Assembly (NCBI GenBank): GCA_050943495.1
Contig: JBMNPH010000001.1
Location: forward strand, 1 to 64,000
Source: Merdivicinus sp050943495
GTDB lineage: Bacteria; Bacillota; Clostridia; Oscillospirales; Ruminococcaceae
Length of the DNA: 64,000 bases
Reading direction: 5' to 3'
Shown here piece by piece: positions 48,957 to 58,996 of the stretch. Position 1 is the first letter of the stretch; each line of letters starts with the position of its first letter. A program made the translations under genes and the position numbers. Below the pieces are notes generated by a model. That model was not told the DNA's origin, made no database searches, and was given only the letters and a program-made list of their open reading frames with translations.

Positions 48957-51204
48957 GAAGTGGAAATTGCGGACAGTCGTTATGTGCAGCCTGATGGTTT
49001 TATTTCTTGGATGGGTGATCGCAAATCTGGTTTATCGATCGCTGGTGACTGGTGAGGAACTGCGCGCTGCTGCCGCAGATCAACAGTTGCGGGATGTCTC
49101 TATTACGGCCAATCGTGGAACCATTTATGATTGTAATATGAATGTCCTTGCACAAAGCGCCACTGTGTGGGATGTTGTGCTTTCTCCAAAGGATTTTTAT
49201 GCTGCTCAGGAAGAACTGAAAGACGAAGAGGGGAATCCTGCTTCGTCAGCGCAAAAAGAGGATTATGAGCAGACTCTAATTAATGGCTTGTCGGAAATTT
49301 TGGAAGTAGAACCTTCCAGTATCGAAGAGCATCTTACGCATACAGAAAGTATGTATCGTGTGTTGAAACGAAAAGTTGTGAAAAGTGTCGCGGATGAAGT
49401 GGAATCGTTCGCAGCAGATAATGACATTGCGGGCATTTACTTAATGGTAAATACCAAGCGTTTTTATCCGTATGATGACTTAGCCTCCAGTGTCATTGGT
49501 TTTACGAATTATGATAATCAGGGTGTATACGGTATTGAAGCGTATTATGATGAAACCCTTTCTGGAACTCCCGGACGCCAAATCTCTGCGAAAGATGCAT
49601 TTGGGAAAAAAATGGATGCAGCCTATGAGCAATATTATCCCGCACAGGATGGAAATTCCCTCGTCCTGACGATTGACCAAGTCGCACAGCATTATTTGGA
49701 AAAAGCTTTGGATGCTACAATTGCTCAACATGCCCCGCAGGAAGGTGCAGCTGGAATCGTGATGGATCTGAATACTGGCGGAATTTTGGCAATGTCATCC
49801 AAACCAGGATTTGATTTGAATAATCCGCAGGTGATTTGGGATGAAACATTGGCTGCACAGATCGCCTCTATGCCGGAGGGTGAAGCGAAAGAGGAAGCGA
49901 CTGCTGTAGCCCGGGAAAAACAGTGGAAGAATAAGGCTGTAACGGATATCTATGAACCCGGTTCCGTTTTTAAGGTTGTAACAGCTTCCGCTGCGCTCGA
50001 AGAAGGAACTGCCTCCTTAAATTCAACTTATAATTGTACAGGATCTGTAATGGTACCTGGTTGGCCGAGGCCGATTCACTGTCATGATCATTCGGGTCAC
50101 GGGTTGCAGACTTTTACTGAAGCAGTTGTTAATTCCTGTAACCCAGCTTTTATTGCTATTGGTAATTCATTAGGTGCAGACCGCTTTTTTAAATATTTTG
50201 ATGCATTTGGATTAACAGAAAAAACAGGAATTGATTTGCCTGCTGAAGCACAAAATAGTTATTATACGGCGGAACGTTTGACAGCCGTTAGTTTGGCGTC
50301 TTGTTCTTTCGGACAGTCCAATACGGTTACACCGATCCAGATGCTGACTGCAGCGGCAGCAGCTGTCAATGGAGGAAAATTGTTGACTCCTCATATTGTA
50401 AGCAAGGTTTTGGACGCAGACGGCAATGTCGTAGAAGAATATGGTACAGAAGTACGCCGGCAGGTAATTTCAGAGGAAACTTCGGAAGCAATGTGTCTGG
50501 CTTTGGAACAAGTTGTTGCAGCAAACGGCGGTTCCAACGCTTATGTAAAGGGATATCGTATCGGCGGTAAATCCGGTACGGCACAGAAACTGAATAAGGA
50601 AGAGGAAGTATATATTTTCTCCTACTTTGTGTTTGCACCGGTGGACGACCCGCAGGTGGCAGCGTTGGTACTGGTGGATGAAGCTACCTCTGGTGCAGAA
50701 TATGCAAATACAGTAGTAGCACCGACAGTTGCTTCGTTAATGGCGGATTTGCTGCCTTATTTGGGCATACAACCCCAATATTCGGAAGAAGAAGCAAAAT
50801 TGCAGGATATCAGTGTTCCTGGCGGATTGATTGGAACCGACCCGTTGACCGCCCAGAGCAAGCTGCGTGTAAAAGGGTTGGAAAGCACCATTATCGGGGA
50901 AGGAAAGACGGTAGTAAGTATGTATCCGGCTTCTGGAACTAAAGTCGCAGCAAACAGTAATATCATTATTTATACAGATGATCGAGCGGCAGAAACAACG
51001 ACCGTACCAGATGTGGTGGGATTGACGCCCTCACAGGCCAATCAGAAACTGACAAATGCCGGATTAAATATCCGCATCACAGGTGGTGCTGCGCAGAATA
51101 GCAAAGCAAAAGTGAGCAGCCAGGATACAGAGGCAGGCGCCACGGTCGCAAAAGGAACTGTAGTTACCATTGAATGCCTGATTGAAGGCGAAGACGGCGA
51201 CTGA
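48937..51204 (+). CDS. Penicillin-binding protein, FtsI/SpoVD type with PASTA domains
   Basis: Class B transpeptidase of 755 aa that cross-links septal (or spore-septum) peptidoglycan. It has a membrane helix at 12-33, a dimerisation domain with RGTIYDCNMNVLAQ near residue 60, and a transpeptidase domain with S343-V-F-K, S400-C-N and K545-S-G-T. Two C-terminal PASTA-type domains follow, from about 634 to the end. SpoVD and FtsI/PBP2B cannot be told apart here; the neighbourhood (murE next, ftsW later) fits the SpoVD or PBP2B gene. Starts behind AAAGGAGAG. Confidence 0.93.
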   Translation: MADGANKKWKLRTVVMCSLMVLFLGWVIANLVYRSLVTGEELRAAAADQQLRDVSITANRGTIYDCNMNVLAQSATVWDVVLSPKDFYAAQEELKDEEGNPASSAQKEDYEQTLINGLSEILEVEPSSIEEHLTHTESMYRVLKRKVVKSVADEVESFAADNDIAGIYLMVNTKRFYPYDDLASSVIGFTNYDNQGVYGIEAYYDETLSGTPGRQISAKDAFGKKMDAAYEQYYPAQDGNSLVLTIDQVAQHYLEKALDATIAQHAPQEGAAGIVMDLNTGGILAMSSKPGFDLNNPQVIWDETLAAQIASMPEGEAKEEATAVAREKQWKNKAVTDIYEPGSVFKVVTASAALEEGTASLNSTYNCTGSVMVPGWPRPIHCHDHSGHGLQTFTEAVVNSCNPAFIAIGNSLGADRFFKYFDAFGLTEKTGIDLPAEAQNSYYTAERLTAVSLASCSFGQSNTVTPIQMLTAAAAAVNGGKLLTPHIVSKVLDADGNVVEEYGTEVRRQVISEETSEAMCLALEQVVAANGGSNAYVKGYRIGGKSGTAQKLNKEEEVYIFSYFVFAPVDDPQVAALVLVDEATSGAEYANTVVAPTVASLMADLLPYLGIQPQYSEEEAKLQDISVPGGLIGTDPLTAQSKLRVKGLESTIIGEGKTVVSMYPASGTKVAANSNIIIYTDDRAAETTTVPDVVGLTPSQANQKLTNAGLNIRITGGAAQNSKAKVSSQDTEAGATVAKGTVVTIECLIEGEDGD

Positions 51205-51227
51205 GCCGGTGGAAAGGATGTGTTTGG

Positions 51228-52679
51228 ATGAAGTTGTCAGAGCTTCTTGCAAATATTACTAAACTGAATCCCTGTCTTGATTGCGAAATAGCTGGAATGA
51301 CAAGTGATTCCCGTAATGTTCAGAAAGGTTATGTGTTTGTATGCATTCATGGGGCAGCAGCTGATGGCCATGACTATGCCTCATCTGCCTTAGAAAAAGG
51401 GGCAGCAGCAATAGTATGTGAACGGGATCTGGGCCTGAAAAATCAGATCGTTGTTTCAGATACACATGCGGCATATAGCCGGATGGCCGCAAATTTTTAT
51501 GGGAATCCTGCCAAAAAGCTGCGTTTGATCGGTGTCACTGGTACGAAAGGTAAAACAACTGTCACGAATTTGATAAAGGCCATTCTTACGACCGCTGGAA
51601 AGAAAGCAGGTCTGATTGGAACGATTCAGAATGAAATCGGGGATCGAATCATTCCCACAGATAAAACAACGCCGGATGCCTTGGAACTGGAGTCATTGTA
51701 TGCGCAGATGGTAGAGGCGGGCTGTGAATACTGCGTAATGGAGGTGTCCTCTCATGCGTTGGATCAGAATCGCATTGGGGATGCTCATTATGAGGTCGCG
51801 GCATTTACTAACCTGAGCCATGAGCATTTGGATTATCATGGTACAATGGAGGAGTATTATCAGGCTAAAAAGAAGCTGTTTGGAATTTGTGATTCTGCGG
51901 TAGTCAATGTCGATGATGATTGGGGCAAGCGGCTGGCAGGGGAAATTACCTGTCCGGTGTTAACATTTTCCTTGCGGCAAGAAGCTTCGTTGAAAGCATT
52001 TGATATCCGCCATCAGCCGGACAGCGTAGATTTCCGCTATTCCTATGAAGGCGTGGAAAGCCGCTTGCATTTTGCCATGCCAGGAGATTTTTCGGTTCGC
52101 AATGCGCTGACTGCCATGGGAGTCTGTCTCGCACTTGGAGTCTGTCTGAATACCATTACCGGCGCTCTGTCCGAGGTAGCAGGAGTACGGGGAAGAAATG
52201 AGATTCTGCCTACCGGAATGGACTTTACTGTGATTACGGATTACGCACATTCGCCAGACAGCATCGAAAACATTCTGACTGCTTTGAAAGAGACGGTGCA
52301 TGGTCGATTAATTGCATTGTTCGGATGCGGCGGTGACCGTGACCGTACCAAACGTCCATTGATGGGCGCCGCAGCGGCAGAGCATGCGGATTTTGTATAT
52401 GTGACCTCCGATAATCCGCGCACGGAAGATCCGGATGCTATTATTGCGGAAATTCTGCCGGGTGTCGAAAACCATGGGACGCCGTATGCGGTGATTCCGA
52501 ACCGGAAAGAAGCAATTTTCCGTGCCATTGCAGATGCACAGCCGGGAGATACCATTGTGCTTTGCGGGAAGGGCCACGAAGATTACCAGATCATTGGTCA
52601 TGAGAAATTTCATTTTGATGAACGGGAAATTGTTGCGGAGGCGTTGGAAGCGCGCCGGGCAAAGGAAGCTCAAATCTGA
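51228..52679 (+). CDS. murE: UDP-MurNAc-L-Ala-D-Glu:meso-diaminopimelate ligase
   Basis: Adds the third residue of the peptidoglycan stem peptide, in the cytoplasm. It is 483 aa. The ATP loop is GVTGTKGKTTVTNL at residues 102-115. The specificity motif is DNPR in VTSDNPRTEDPDAI near residue 395, which marks meso-diaminopimelate ligases, rather than the L-lysine type. The carbamylated Lys region is within the middle domain. It starts 24 bases after the transpeptidase gene. Confidence 0.96.
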   Translation: MKLSELLANITKLNPCLDCEIAGMTSDSRNVQKGYVFVCIHGAAADGHDYASSALEKGAAAIVCERDLGLKNQIVVSDTHAAYSRMAANFYGNPAKKLRLIGVTGTKGKTTVTNLIKAILTTAGKKAGLIGTIQNEIGDRIIPTDKTTPDALELESLYAQMVEAGCEYCVMEVSSHALDQNRIGDAHYEVAAFTNLSHEHLDYHGTMEEYYQAKKKLFGICDSAVVNVDDDWGKRLAGEITCPVLTFSLRQEASLKAFDIRHQPDSVDFRYSYEGVESRLHFAMPGDFSVRNALTAMGVCLALGVCLNTITGALSEVAGVRGRNEILPTGMDFTVITDYAHSPDSIENILTALKETVHGRLIALFGCGGDRDRTKRPLMGAAAAEHADFVYVTSDNPRTEDPDAIIAEILPGVENHGTPYAVIPNRKEAIFRAIADAQPGDTIVLCGKGHEDYQIIGHEKFHFDEREIVAEALEARRAKEAQI

Positions 52680-52694
52680 AAGGAGGATTTCATT

Positions 52695-54065
52695 TTGGAA
52701 TCCATGCAGCTTAAGCAGCTGGCACAGGCAGTACATGCAGAATGTAGCCAAGACTGTGTCATAACCAGTATCGTTACCGATACTTCTCAGGTCACTCCGG
52801 GTTCGATGTTTGTAGCGATTAAAGGAGAGCGTTTTGACGGACATGATTTTGCAGAGAAAGCGGTGAAAATGGGTGCTGCCGCGATTCTGAGTGAACGTCC
52901 GCTGTCGGTCGAGGTACCGGTTTTGGTTGTGGAATCAACTCGCACTGCTTTGCTCGATCTGGCGCGCTGGTATCGCGGTTTATTCCATACTTTTGTGGTT
53001 GGGGTAACTGGAAGCGTCGGCAAAACGTCCACCAAGGATATGATTTGTGCGGTTCTTCAGATGAATGGCAAAACGCTTAAAACGATGGGAAATCTGAATA
53101 ATGGAATCGGCCTTCCCAAAACGCTATTTCGGCTGGACGGCAGCTATAAATATGCAGTTATTGAAATGGGAATGTCCCATGCGGGAGAAATTTCGGTACT
53201 GACACGCGCTGCACGCCCCAGTGTCGGCGTGATAACGAATATCGGGGTATCCCATATCGAAAATCTGGGCAGTCGAGAAAATATTCTGAAGGCAAAGCTT
53301 GAAATTACCGAAGGAATGAGTGCGAATGCTCCGCTGGTTTTGAATGCGGATGATAAACTGCTTGCTGAGGTATATAATCAGCTGGAACGGGATATTATTT
53401 ACTATGGTATTGATTCCGGGACAGCGGATGTGCAGGCTGTCAATATTCAGGAACAGGATGGAAAAACCCTGTTCAGCATCCGGTATTATGGCAAAATGGT
53501 GAGTGCAATGATTCCGGTGCTTGGACGCCACAATGTTTATAATGCATTAGCAGCTTTCTCAGTCGGGCTTGCTGCCGGGATGGCTTCCCAGGATATTGTA
53601 GAAGGACTTCGTAATTATGCGCCGTCTGCGATGCGTCAGAATATCCTGAAACTGGAGAATGGAATAACGGTTATTGTGGATTGCTATAATGCCAGCCCGG
53701 ATTCGATGAAAGCGTCCTTAAGTGTTTTGGGAGGATTCCGAGAAGCGAAACGTCGGGTAGCTGTATTGGGTGAGATGCTGGAATTGGGTGATTTTGCAGA
53801 AGAAATGCATCGAAAAGTAGGCGGCTATGTTGGAGAGCAGCCGATTGATGCATTGATGTGCATCGGAGAACATGCGGAAATGATCGAACAGGGTGCATTG
53901 GAAAAGCGGCACCTGTTTACGCGGAAATTTGAGAATCGGGAAGAAATGGCCAATTATCTGCGGGTGTGGCTGCGTCCCGGCGACACGGTTTTATATAAGG
54001 GAAGCCGTGGCATGAAACTGGAAGAAGTTATCGAGGCAGTTCACGGAATCACGCTCGAACATTAA
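52695..54065 (+). CDS. murF: UDP-MurNAc-tripeptide D-Ala-D-Ala ligase
   Basis: Completes the UDP-MurNAc-pentapeptide by adding D-Ala-D-Ala. The 456 aa protein has the substrate-binding N-domain with TDTSQVTPGSMFVAIKGERF, the ATP loop GVTGSVGKTSTKDM near residue 97, the segment MGNLNNGIGLPKTLF, and the C-domain block YNASPDSMKASL. I use the TTG start eight bases after AGGAGG; an ATG three codons on is weaker. It follows murE as usual. Confidence 0.95.
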   Translation: MESMQLKQLAQAVHAECSQDCVITSIVTDTSQVTPGSMFVAIKGERFDGHDFAEKAVKMGAAAILSERPLSVEVPVLVVESTRTALLDLARWYRGLFHTFVVGVTGSVGKTSTKDMICAVLQMNGKTLKTMGNLNNGIGLPKTLFRLDGSYKYAVIEMGMSHAGEISVLTRAARPSVGVITNIGVSHIENLGSRENILKAKLEITEGMSANAPLVLNADDKLLAEVYNQLERDIIYYGIDSGTADVQAVNIQEQDGKTLFSIRYYGKMVSAMIPVLGRHNVYNALAAFSVGLAAGMASQDIVEGLRNYAPSAMRQNILKLENGITVIVDCYNASPDSMKASLSVLGGFREAKRRVAVLGEMLELGDFAEEMHRKVGGYVGEQPIDALMCIGEHAEMIEQGALEKRHLFTRKFENREEMANYLRVWLRPGDTVLYKGSRGMKLEEVIEAVHGITLEH

Positions 54066-54082
54066 CAAAAACAGGGAGCAGG

Positions 54083-55099
54083 TTGGACAGTATGGAAAGT
54101 ATGAGCATTGTCATTGCAGCAGTGGCAGCTTTTGCAGCGAGTGCAATTACGGGAAAGTTTCTCATTCCATTTTTGAGGAAGATCAAATTCGGGCAGACCA
54201 TTAAGGAAATTGGTCCGTCCTGGCATAAGAAAAAGCAGGGAACCCCGAATATGGGCGGTTTCATGTTTATTATCGGTACAGTGATCGGTGTTGCGTTTGG
54301 TTATATCCTGTTGGTATCCTCAGGGGAGGGTGGATTTGCTGTTAGCCGGGTCAATAATGCCAAATTGTTTGGCGGTTTGGGTTTGGCACTGGCGTGCGGC
54401 TTTATTGGATTTCTGGACGATTATATTAAGGATGTGAAGAAACAGAATCTCGGTCTGCGCGCCAAACAGAAGCTCGCAATGCAGCTGCTGGCGTCAGCGG
54501 CATACCTGGCGACCGTATATCTGGCAGGCGATACCTCGACCACGATTATTTTCCCTTTTTTGGGGCAGGTTGATTTTGGAATTTTCTATTATCCGCTGAT
54601 GGTGTTGGTCATTCTGTTTGTTTCAAATGCTGTTAATCTGACAGACGGCATAGACGGATTGGCCGGTTCTGTCACCTTTGTTGTCTGTCTGGCTGTTTTG
54701 GCAATGTCCGGAATTATGCAGCTGACAGGGATGGCTGTATATGCTGGAGCACTGGCTGGTGCTTTGCTCGGCTTCCTAATCTATAACTTTTATCCGGCAA
54801 AAGTATTCATGGGAGATACCGGTTCCATGTTTCTGGGCGGATCGGTTCTTGCTTTTGGTTTTGGGTTAAATCTTCCGGTCCTCATTGCGGCTTTCGGTAT
54901 CATTTATGTCGTAGAGGCACTTTCGGTTGTTCTGCAGGTGATTAGCTTTCAAACAACTGGGAAACGAATTTTTAAAATGAGTCCCATTCATCATCACTTC
55001 GAACTATGCGGATGGAGTGAGAAAAAAATTGTAGGAATTTTCAGTTTAATCACTCTTTTGGGCAGTATACTTGCTGTAGTAGCAATTTTTAATATTTAA
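54083..55099 (+). CDS. mraY: Phospho-MurNAc-pentapeptide transferase
   Basis: Membrane enzyme of 338 aa that transfers phospho-MurNAc-pentapeptide to undecaprenyl phosphate to make lipid I. About ten helices. Conserved motifs: GTPNMGGFMFI, GFLDDYIKD (catalytic Asp pair), NAVNLTDGIDGLAGSV, and the C-terminal FKMSPIHHHFELCGWSE. The start is a TTG with GGGAG six bases upstream; the ATG at 54092 is also possible. In many genomes murD follows mraY; here ftsW follows directly. Confidence 0.96.
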   Translation: MDSMESMSIVIAAVAAFAASAITGKFLIPFLRKIKFGQTIKEIGPSWHKKKQGTPNMGGFMFIIGTVIGVAFGYILLVSSGEGGFAVSRVNNAKLFGGLGLALACGFIGFLDDYIKDVKKQNLGLRAKQKLAMQLLASAAYLATVYLAGDTSTTIIFPFLGQVDFGIFYYPLMVLVILFVSNAVNLTDGIDGLAGSVTFVVCLAVLAMSGIMQLTGMAVYAGALAGALLGFLIYNFYPAKVFMGDTGSMFLGGSVLAFGFGLNLPVLIAAFGIIYVVEALSVVLQVISFQTTGKRIFKMSPIHHHFELCGWSEKKIVGIFSLITLLGSILAVVAIFNI

Positions 55100-55129
55100 T
55101 TCTCAGATGCAAAGAAAGGAAGGGATTTT

Positions 55130-56413
55130 TTGACCGGTTCGAATACTCGCCGTGTTTCAAACTCCAGAACACCGGTGCGCAAACGTCCGCAATCACGTCG
55201 TATGCGGTTGGATTTTAGTGCATTTCAGGCCAAGGATGATCCGCATGAAGAACTTCCCGCTCGCGGAAGAATGGATATTTCCTTTTTCTTTCTGATTATT
55301 GTTTTACAGACAATTGGTTTGATCATGCTCTTTTCGGCCAGCTATGTCACCGCTCTTCAGGAAGAGGGGAACAGTCTGCATTATGTAATCCGTCAGACAG
55401 CGTATGCAGTGGTCGGGCTGATTGCAATGATGATTGCTTCCTATATTGATTATCATATTTGGCGGAAATTTAAATGGCTCATCTATATTGTTGGGATGGG
55501 ATGTATGGTGTGGGCGCTTGCCTTTGAAGGGGTGGCAGGTGCGAAACGTTGGGTATATCTAGCTGGCTTTTCCTTTCAGCCATCTGAAATCATGAAGTTT
55601 TCGATCGCGATTCTCTGTGCACATTTGATAGCGGTCAATTATAAACGGATGAATAAAGCTAAGTATGGGTTCTGGCCTTTCTGGATTGTGATGGGGCCGG
55701 TATTATTGCTGATGGTAGCACAACGGCATTTGTCCGGCTTGATTCTGATCGGACTGATTGGCTGTACCATGATGTTTATCGGAGGCAGTAAATTACGTTG
55801 GTTTTTTGGATTGGCAGCTGTAGGTGCAGTGTTGCTGTTCTTGGGAATTCTGGTGATGGGCGGTTTGGGAAAATTCGCCTATGTCGGGACTCGTTTGGAA
55901 AACTGGTTGCATCCATTGGAAGGGGATATCCGGGATGGAAAATGGCAGACCGCGCAAGGATTGTATGCCATTGGATCCGGGGGCCTGTTTGGAGTGGGGT
56001 TAGGAAACTCTACACAAAAGCATCTGTATGTTTCGGAACCGCAGAATGACATGATCTTTTCTATCGTCTGCGAAGAGCTCGGATTTGTGGGTGCAATGAT
56101 TATTATTTTGTTGTTTGTTCTGCTGGTTTATTCTGGCTTTTCCATCGCAATGCGCGCACCGGATAAATTTGGCTGCATGCTGGCGATCGGGTTGACTGCA
56201 CAGGTGGGATGGCAGGCACTGCTCAATATTGCAGTTGTCACCAATTCTATGCCCAATACCGGTATTTCCCTTCCGTTCTTCAGTTCTGGAGGTACAGCTC
56301 TGACGATGCTTCTGGCGCAGATGGGGGTCATTCTGAATATTTCGCGTTATGCGCGGAAACCGGAACCGCGGACAAAGGAAATTCCTCAGGATAAATCTGA
56401 TGATAAGGCGTGA
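55130..56413 (+). CDS. ftsW: SEDS peptidoglycan glycosyltransferase, FtsW/SpoVE type
   Basis: Septal glycan polymerase of 427 aa with about ten helices after a basic cytoplasmic N-terminus of about 50 residues (RRVSNSRTPVRKRPQSRRMR). SEDS motifs are GAKRWVYLAGFSFQPSEIMK, the AQRHLSGL region, and the C-terminal NTGISLPFFSSGGTALTMLL. It would work with the class B PBP of the same cluster. FtsW and SpoVE are not separable by eye. TTG start. The stop overlaps the murG start as TGATG, so the two are coupled. Confidence 0.93.
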   Translation: MTGSNTRRVSNSRTPVRKRPQSRRMRLDFSAFQAKDDPHEELPARGRMDISFFFLIIVLQTIGLIMLFSASYVTALQEEGNSLHYVIRQTAYAVVGLIAMMIASYIDYHIWRKFKWLIYIVGMGCMVWALAFEGVAGAKRWVYLAGFSFQPSEIMKFSIAILCAHLIAVNYKRMNKAKYGFWPFWIVMGPVLLLMVAQRHLSGLILIGLIGCTMMFIGGSKLRWFFGLAAVGAVLLFLGILVMGGLGKFAYVGTRLENWLHPLEGDIRDGKWQTAQGLYAIGSGGLFGVGLGNSTQKHLYVSEPQNDMIFSIVCEELGFVGAMIIILLFVLLVYSGFSIAMRAPDKFGCMLAIGLTAQVGWQALLNIAVVTNSMPNTGISLPFFSSGGTALTMLLAQMGVILNISRYARKPEPRTKEIPQDKSDDKA

Positions 56414-57558
56414 TGCATATGAAATTTATACTGGTCGGCGGGGGCACCGGCGGACATATCAATCCTGCTATTGCCATTGCCAATGAATTGAAGGCGAAAC
56501 TTCCCGATGCGGAGTTTCTGTTTATCGCCAATCCCGATGGTATGGAAAATACGCTTGTCCCCAAAGCAGGCTATCCGGTAGCGCATATTCGAGTGACGGG
56601 ATTTGCTCGCGGCTTTTCCATGCATGATCTGGTACACAATGTAAAGACTGTCTCTTATTTAGCGAGTGCGGATTTTAAAGCACGAAAAATATTGCGTGAT
56701 TTCCATCCGGATGCGGTGATTGGTACCGGAGGATATTTGGGTGGTCCAATCGTCATGGAAGCGCAGAAGATGAAAATTCCCACCTTTATTCACGAGCAGA
56801 ACGCCTTTCCAGGAGTAACCAATAAGTTGCTGGCCAAAAAGGCAGATATTGTCTTTCTGGCATTTGAAGAGGCAAAATCCCGGATGCCGGAAGGAATCCG
56901 TTGCGAGACGGTCGGCAATCCCATTCGACAGAGTTTTTTGTCGATGACCAAAGCCGAAGCTCGCAGAAAGTTGGGGCTGGATGATGCCTTTACCATCTTT
57001 TCTGTAGGCGGAAGTCTTGGTGCAAATAAGATCAATGAGATCGCTGCGGATCTAATGGCGTGGCACAGCCGTGAGGGAAAAATCAATCATATCCACGGAT
57101 ACGGCAAGCACGGAAGGGAGAATTTCCCCAAAATGCTGGCGGAACGCGGAGTGGATTTATCAAAGTGTCCACGGATTGATGCACGGGAATATATTGATAA
57201 TATGGACCTGTGTATGACGGCTGCTGATCTGATTATCAGCCGTGCAGGTGCGATTACCATCAGCGAATTGGAGGTTGTAGGACGCGCTTCGATCCTTGTC
57301 CCCTATCCGTATGCAGCCGAAAATCATCAGTATCACAATGCAAAGGTTCTAGAAAACCATGGGGCAGCAATTCTAGTGGAGGAAAAGGACTATCAGAAAG
57401 AAGACCTTTTGGAAAAGGTGAAAGCATTGGCTGCTGATCCTGCCAAAACGGATGAATTTGGGCGAAATGCCGCTTCGCTGGCTGTTTATGATACAGCAGA
57501 CCGCATTTGCCAATGTATATTGGCTTATTTGGATAAAAAAAGGAACGGACGGGTATGA
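56413..57558 (+). CDS. murG: UDP-GlcNAc:lipid I GlcNAc transferase
   Basis: GT28 family enzyme of 381 aa that makes lipid II at the inner membrane face. N-domain motif GGGTGGHINPAIAIANEL near residue 10; EQNAFPGVTNKLLA near 125; C-domain motif TICSEL-like region AGAITISELEVVGRASILVP with the final YPYAAENHQYHN. I take the ATG overlapping the ftsW stop; MKF two codons later is equally plausible. Conserved in position after ftsW. Confidence 0.96.
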   Translation: MHMKFILVGGGTGGHINPAIAIANELKAKLPDAEFLFIANPDGMENTLVPKAGYPVAHIRVTGFARGFSMHDLVHNVKTVSYLASADFKARKILRDFHPDAVIGTGGYLGGPIVMEAQKMKIPTFIHEQNAFPGVTNKLLAKKADIVFLAFEEAKSRMPEGIRCETVGNPIRQSFLSMTKAEARRKLGLDDAFTIFSVGGSLGANKINEIAADLMAWHSREGKINHIHGYGKHGRENFPKMLAERGVDLSKCPRIDAREYIDNMDLCMTAADLIISRAGAITISELEVVGRASILVPYPYAAENHQYHNAKVLENHGAAILVEEKDYQKEDLLEKVKALAADPAKTDEFGRNAASLAVYDTADRICQCILAYLDKKRNGRV

Positions 57559-57712
57559 AACGGAATATAACTTCTTCCCGCTGCGTGATGCGGCGGGATT
57601 TCTCAACAGGGCAGAGCGGACAGGCTGTTTCGGAACCTCTTTGCGCGTGCCGGCATAGGATGATTTGTAGTATTACGCGCAAATTTTGCGATCCTTTGAA
57701 GGGAGTGTTTCG

Positions 57713-58972
57713 ATGGAACGGCTGATGATTACCGGAGGAAACCCGCTGCGTGGAGAAATCCGAGTACATGGAGCAAAAAACAGTTCCCTCCCGCTGCTGG
57801 CAGCCTGTGTTCTGTGCCGGGGAGAGACGGTCCTGCATAATTGTCCGGATTTGTCGGATGTGACTGCTGCCTGTGAAATTCTGTCCTATCTGGGATGCCA
57901 GGTTAGACGGGAGGGACGGAGTGTCCTTGTCAATGCCGAAAATATTACCCGTCATAGTGTCCCGGAACCTTTGATGCGGGAGATGCGGTCTTCGATTGTG
58001 TTTCTGGGCGCGATCGCAGCAAGAACTGGATTTGCTGATCTAAGTTTTCCGGGTGGCTGTGAATTGGGGCCGAGACCCATTGATTTACATCTTGCTGGTT
58101 TACGAAAACTGGGTTTGAAGGTTGAGGAAGAAGGCGGTAACCTTCTCTGCCGAACAGAAGGACGTTTAGCTGGTACTAATATTGCCCTGTCTTTTCCTAG
58201 CGTGGGTGCAACGGAGAATATCCTGCTGGCTGCTGTGACTGCGAAAGGACGCACTGTTTTAACCAATGCTGCCCGAGAACCGGAAATTATAGATTTAGCC
58301 GATTTCCTAAATAAATGTGGTGCCAAGATCCGTGGTGCAGGAGAAGGGACTATCATAGTGGATGGTGTAGCATCACTTCACGGCTGTGAACATCGTGTTA
58401 TTCCGGATCGTATTGTTGCAGCTACTTTTCTGAGCTGTGCTGCATGCACTGGAGGAGATATTCTGGTACAGGAGGTCGAGCCAGTCCATTTAGCTGGGAT
58501 TCTCCCAATCTTTGAGGAAATGGGATGTTCAGTTTCTGTAGAAGGAAAAAATGTAAGATTGTGTGCGCCGGTACGGCTGCATGCTGCACGAGATATCCGT
58601 ACCATGCCTTATCCTGGATTCCCAACTGATGCACAAGCACCGCTAATGGCGGTTGCTACTCTGGCGGAAGGTACCACAATGTTTGTCGAAAACATTTTTG
58701 AAAGCCGCTACAAACATGCCAGCCAATTAGCACGAATGGGTGCTAAAATTAAGCTGGAAGGGCGGGTTGCTGTGGTAGAAGGTGTTCCTATGCTGCATGG
58801 GGCCAATGTTGAGTGCACAGATCTCCGCGGAGGAGCGGCCTTAGTTGCAGCAGGGCTTGCCGCTGAAGGAGAAACAATCCTGCGTGAGATTCATCATATT
58901 GACCGCGGATATGAACAAATTGAAGAAGTGCTGACGCCTCTTGGCGCAAACATGAAACGGATCGCGGAATAA
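57713..58972 (+). CDS. murA: UDP-GlcNAc 1-carboxyvinyltransferase
   Basis: First committed step of peptidoglycan synthesis: enolpyruvyl transfer to UDP-GlcNAc. It is 419 aa. GAKNSSLPLLAA with the conserved Lys at residue 22, and the fosfomycin-sensitive Cys at C116 in GGCELGPRPIDLH, in the usual position. RIVAATFLSCAACTGGD and the FESRYKHASQLARMGA block near 335 complete the fold. Start at the ATG following AAGGGAG. Usually murB or murC is found after murG; here it is murA, which is known in some Clostridia. Confidence 0.95.
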   Translation: MERLMITGGNPLRGEIRVHGAKNSSLPLLAACVLCRGETVLHNCPDLSDVTAACEILSYLGCQVRREGRSVLVNAENITRHSVPEPLMREMRSSIVFLGAIAARTGFADLSFPGGCELGPRPIDLHLAGLRKLGLKVEEEGGNLLCRTEGRLAGTNIALSFPSVGATENILLAAVTAKGRTVLTNAAREPEIIDLADFLNKCGAKIRGAGEGTIIVDGVASLHGCEHRVIPDRIVAATFLSCAACTGGDILVQEVEPVHLAGILPIFEEMGCSVSVEGKNVRLCAPVRLHAARDIRTMPYPGFPTDAQAPLMAVATLAEGTTMFVENIFESRYKHASQLARMGAKIKLEGRVAVVEGVPMLHGANVECTDLRGGAALVAAGLAAEGETILREIHHIDRGYEQIEEVLTPLGANMKRIAE

Positions 58973-58996
58973 CACATCCGGAAAGGAGGGCGGGGA

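Noticed and set aside
57555..57725. Small frame of 56 codons between murG and murA, overlapping the murG stop as ATGA
   Set aside because: No separate ribosome site, an unusual composition rich in Arg and Cys, and it runs into murA. Probably just spacer sequence.
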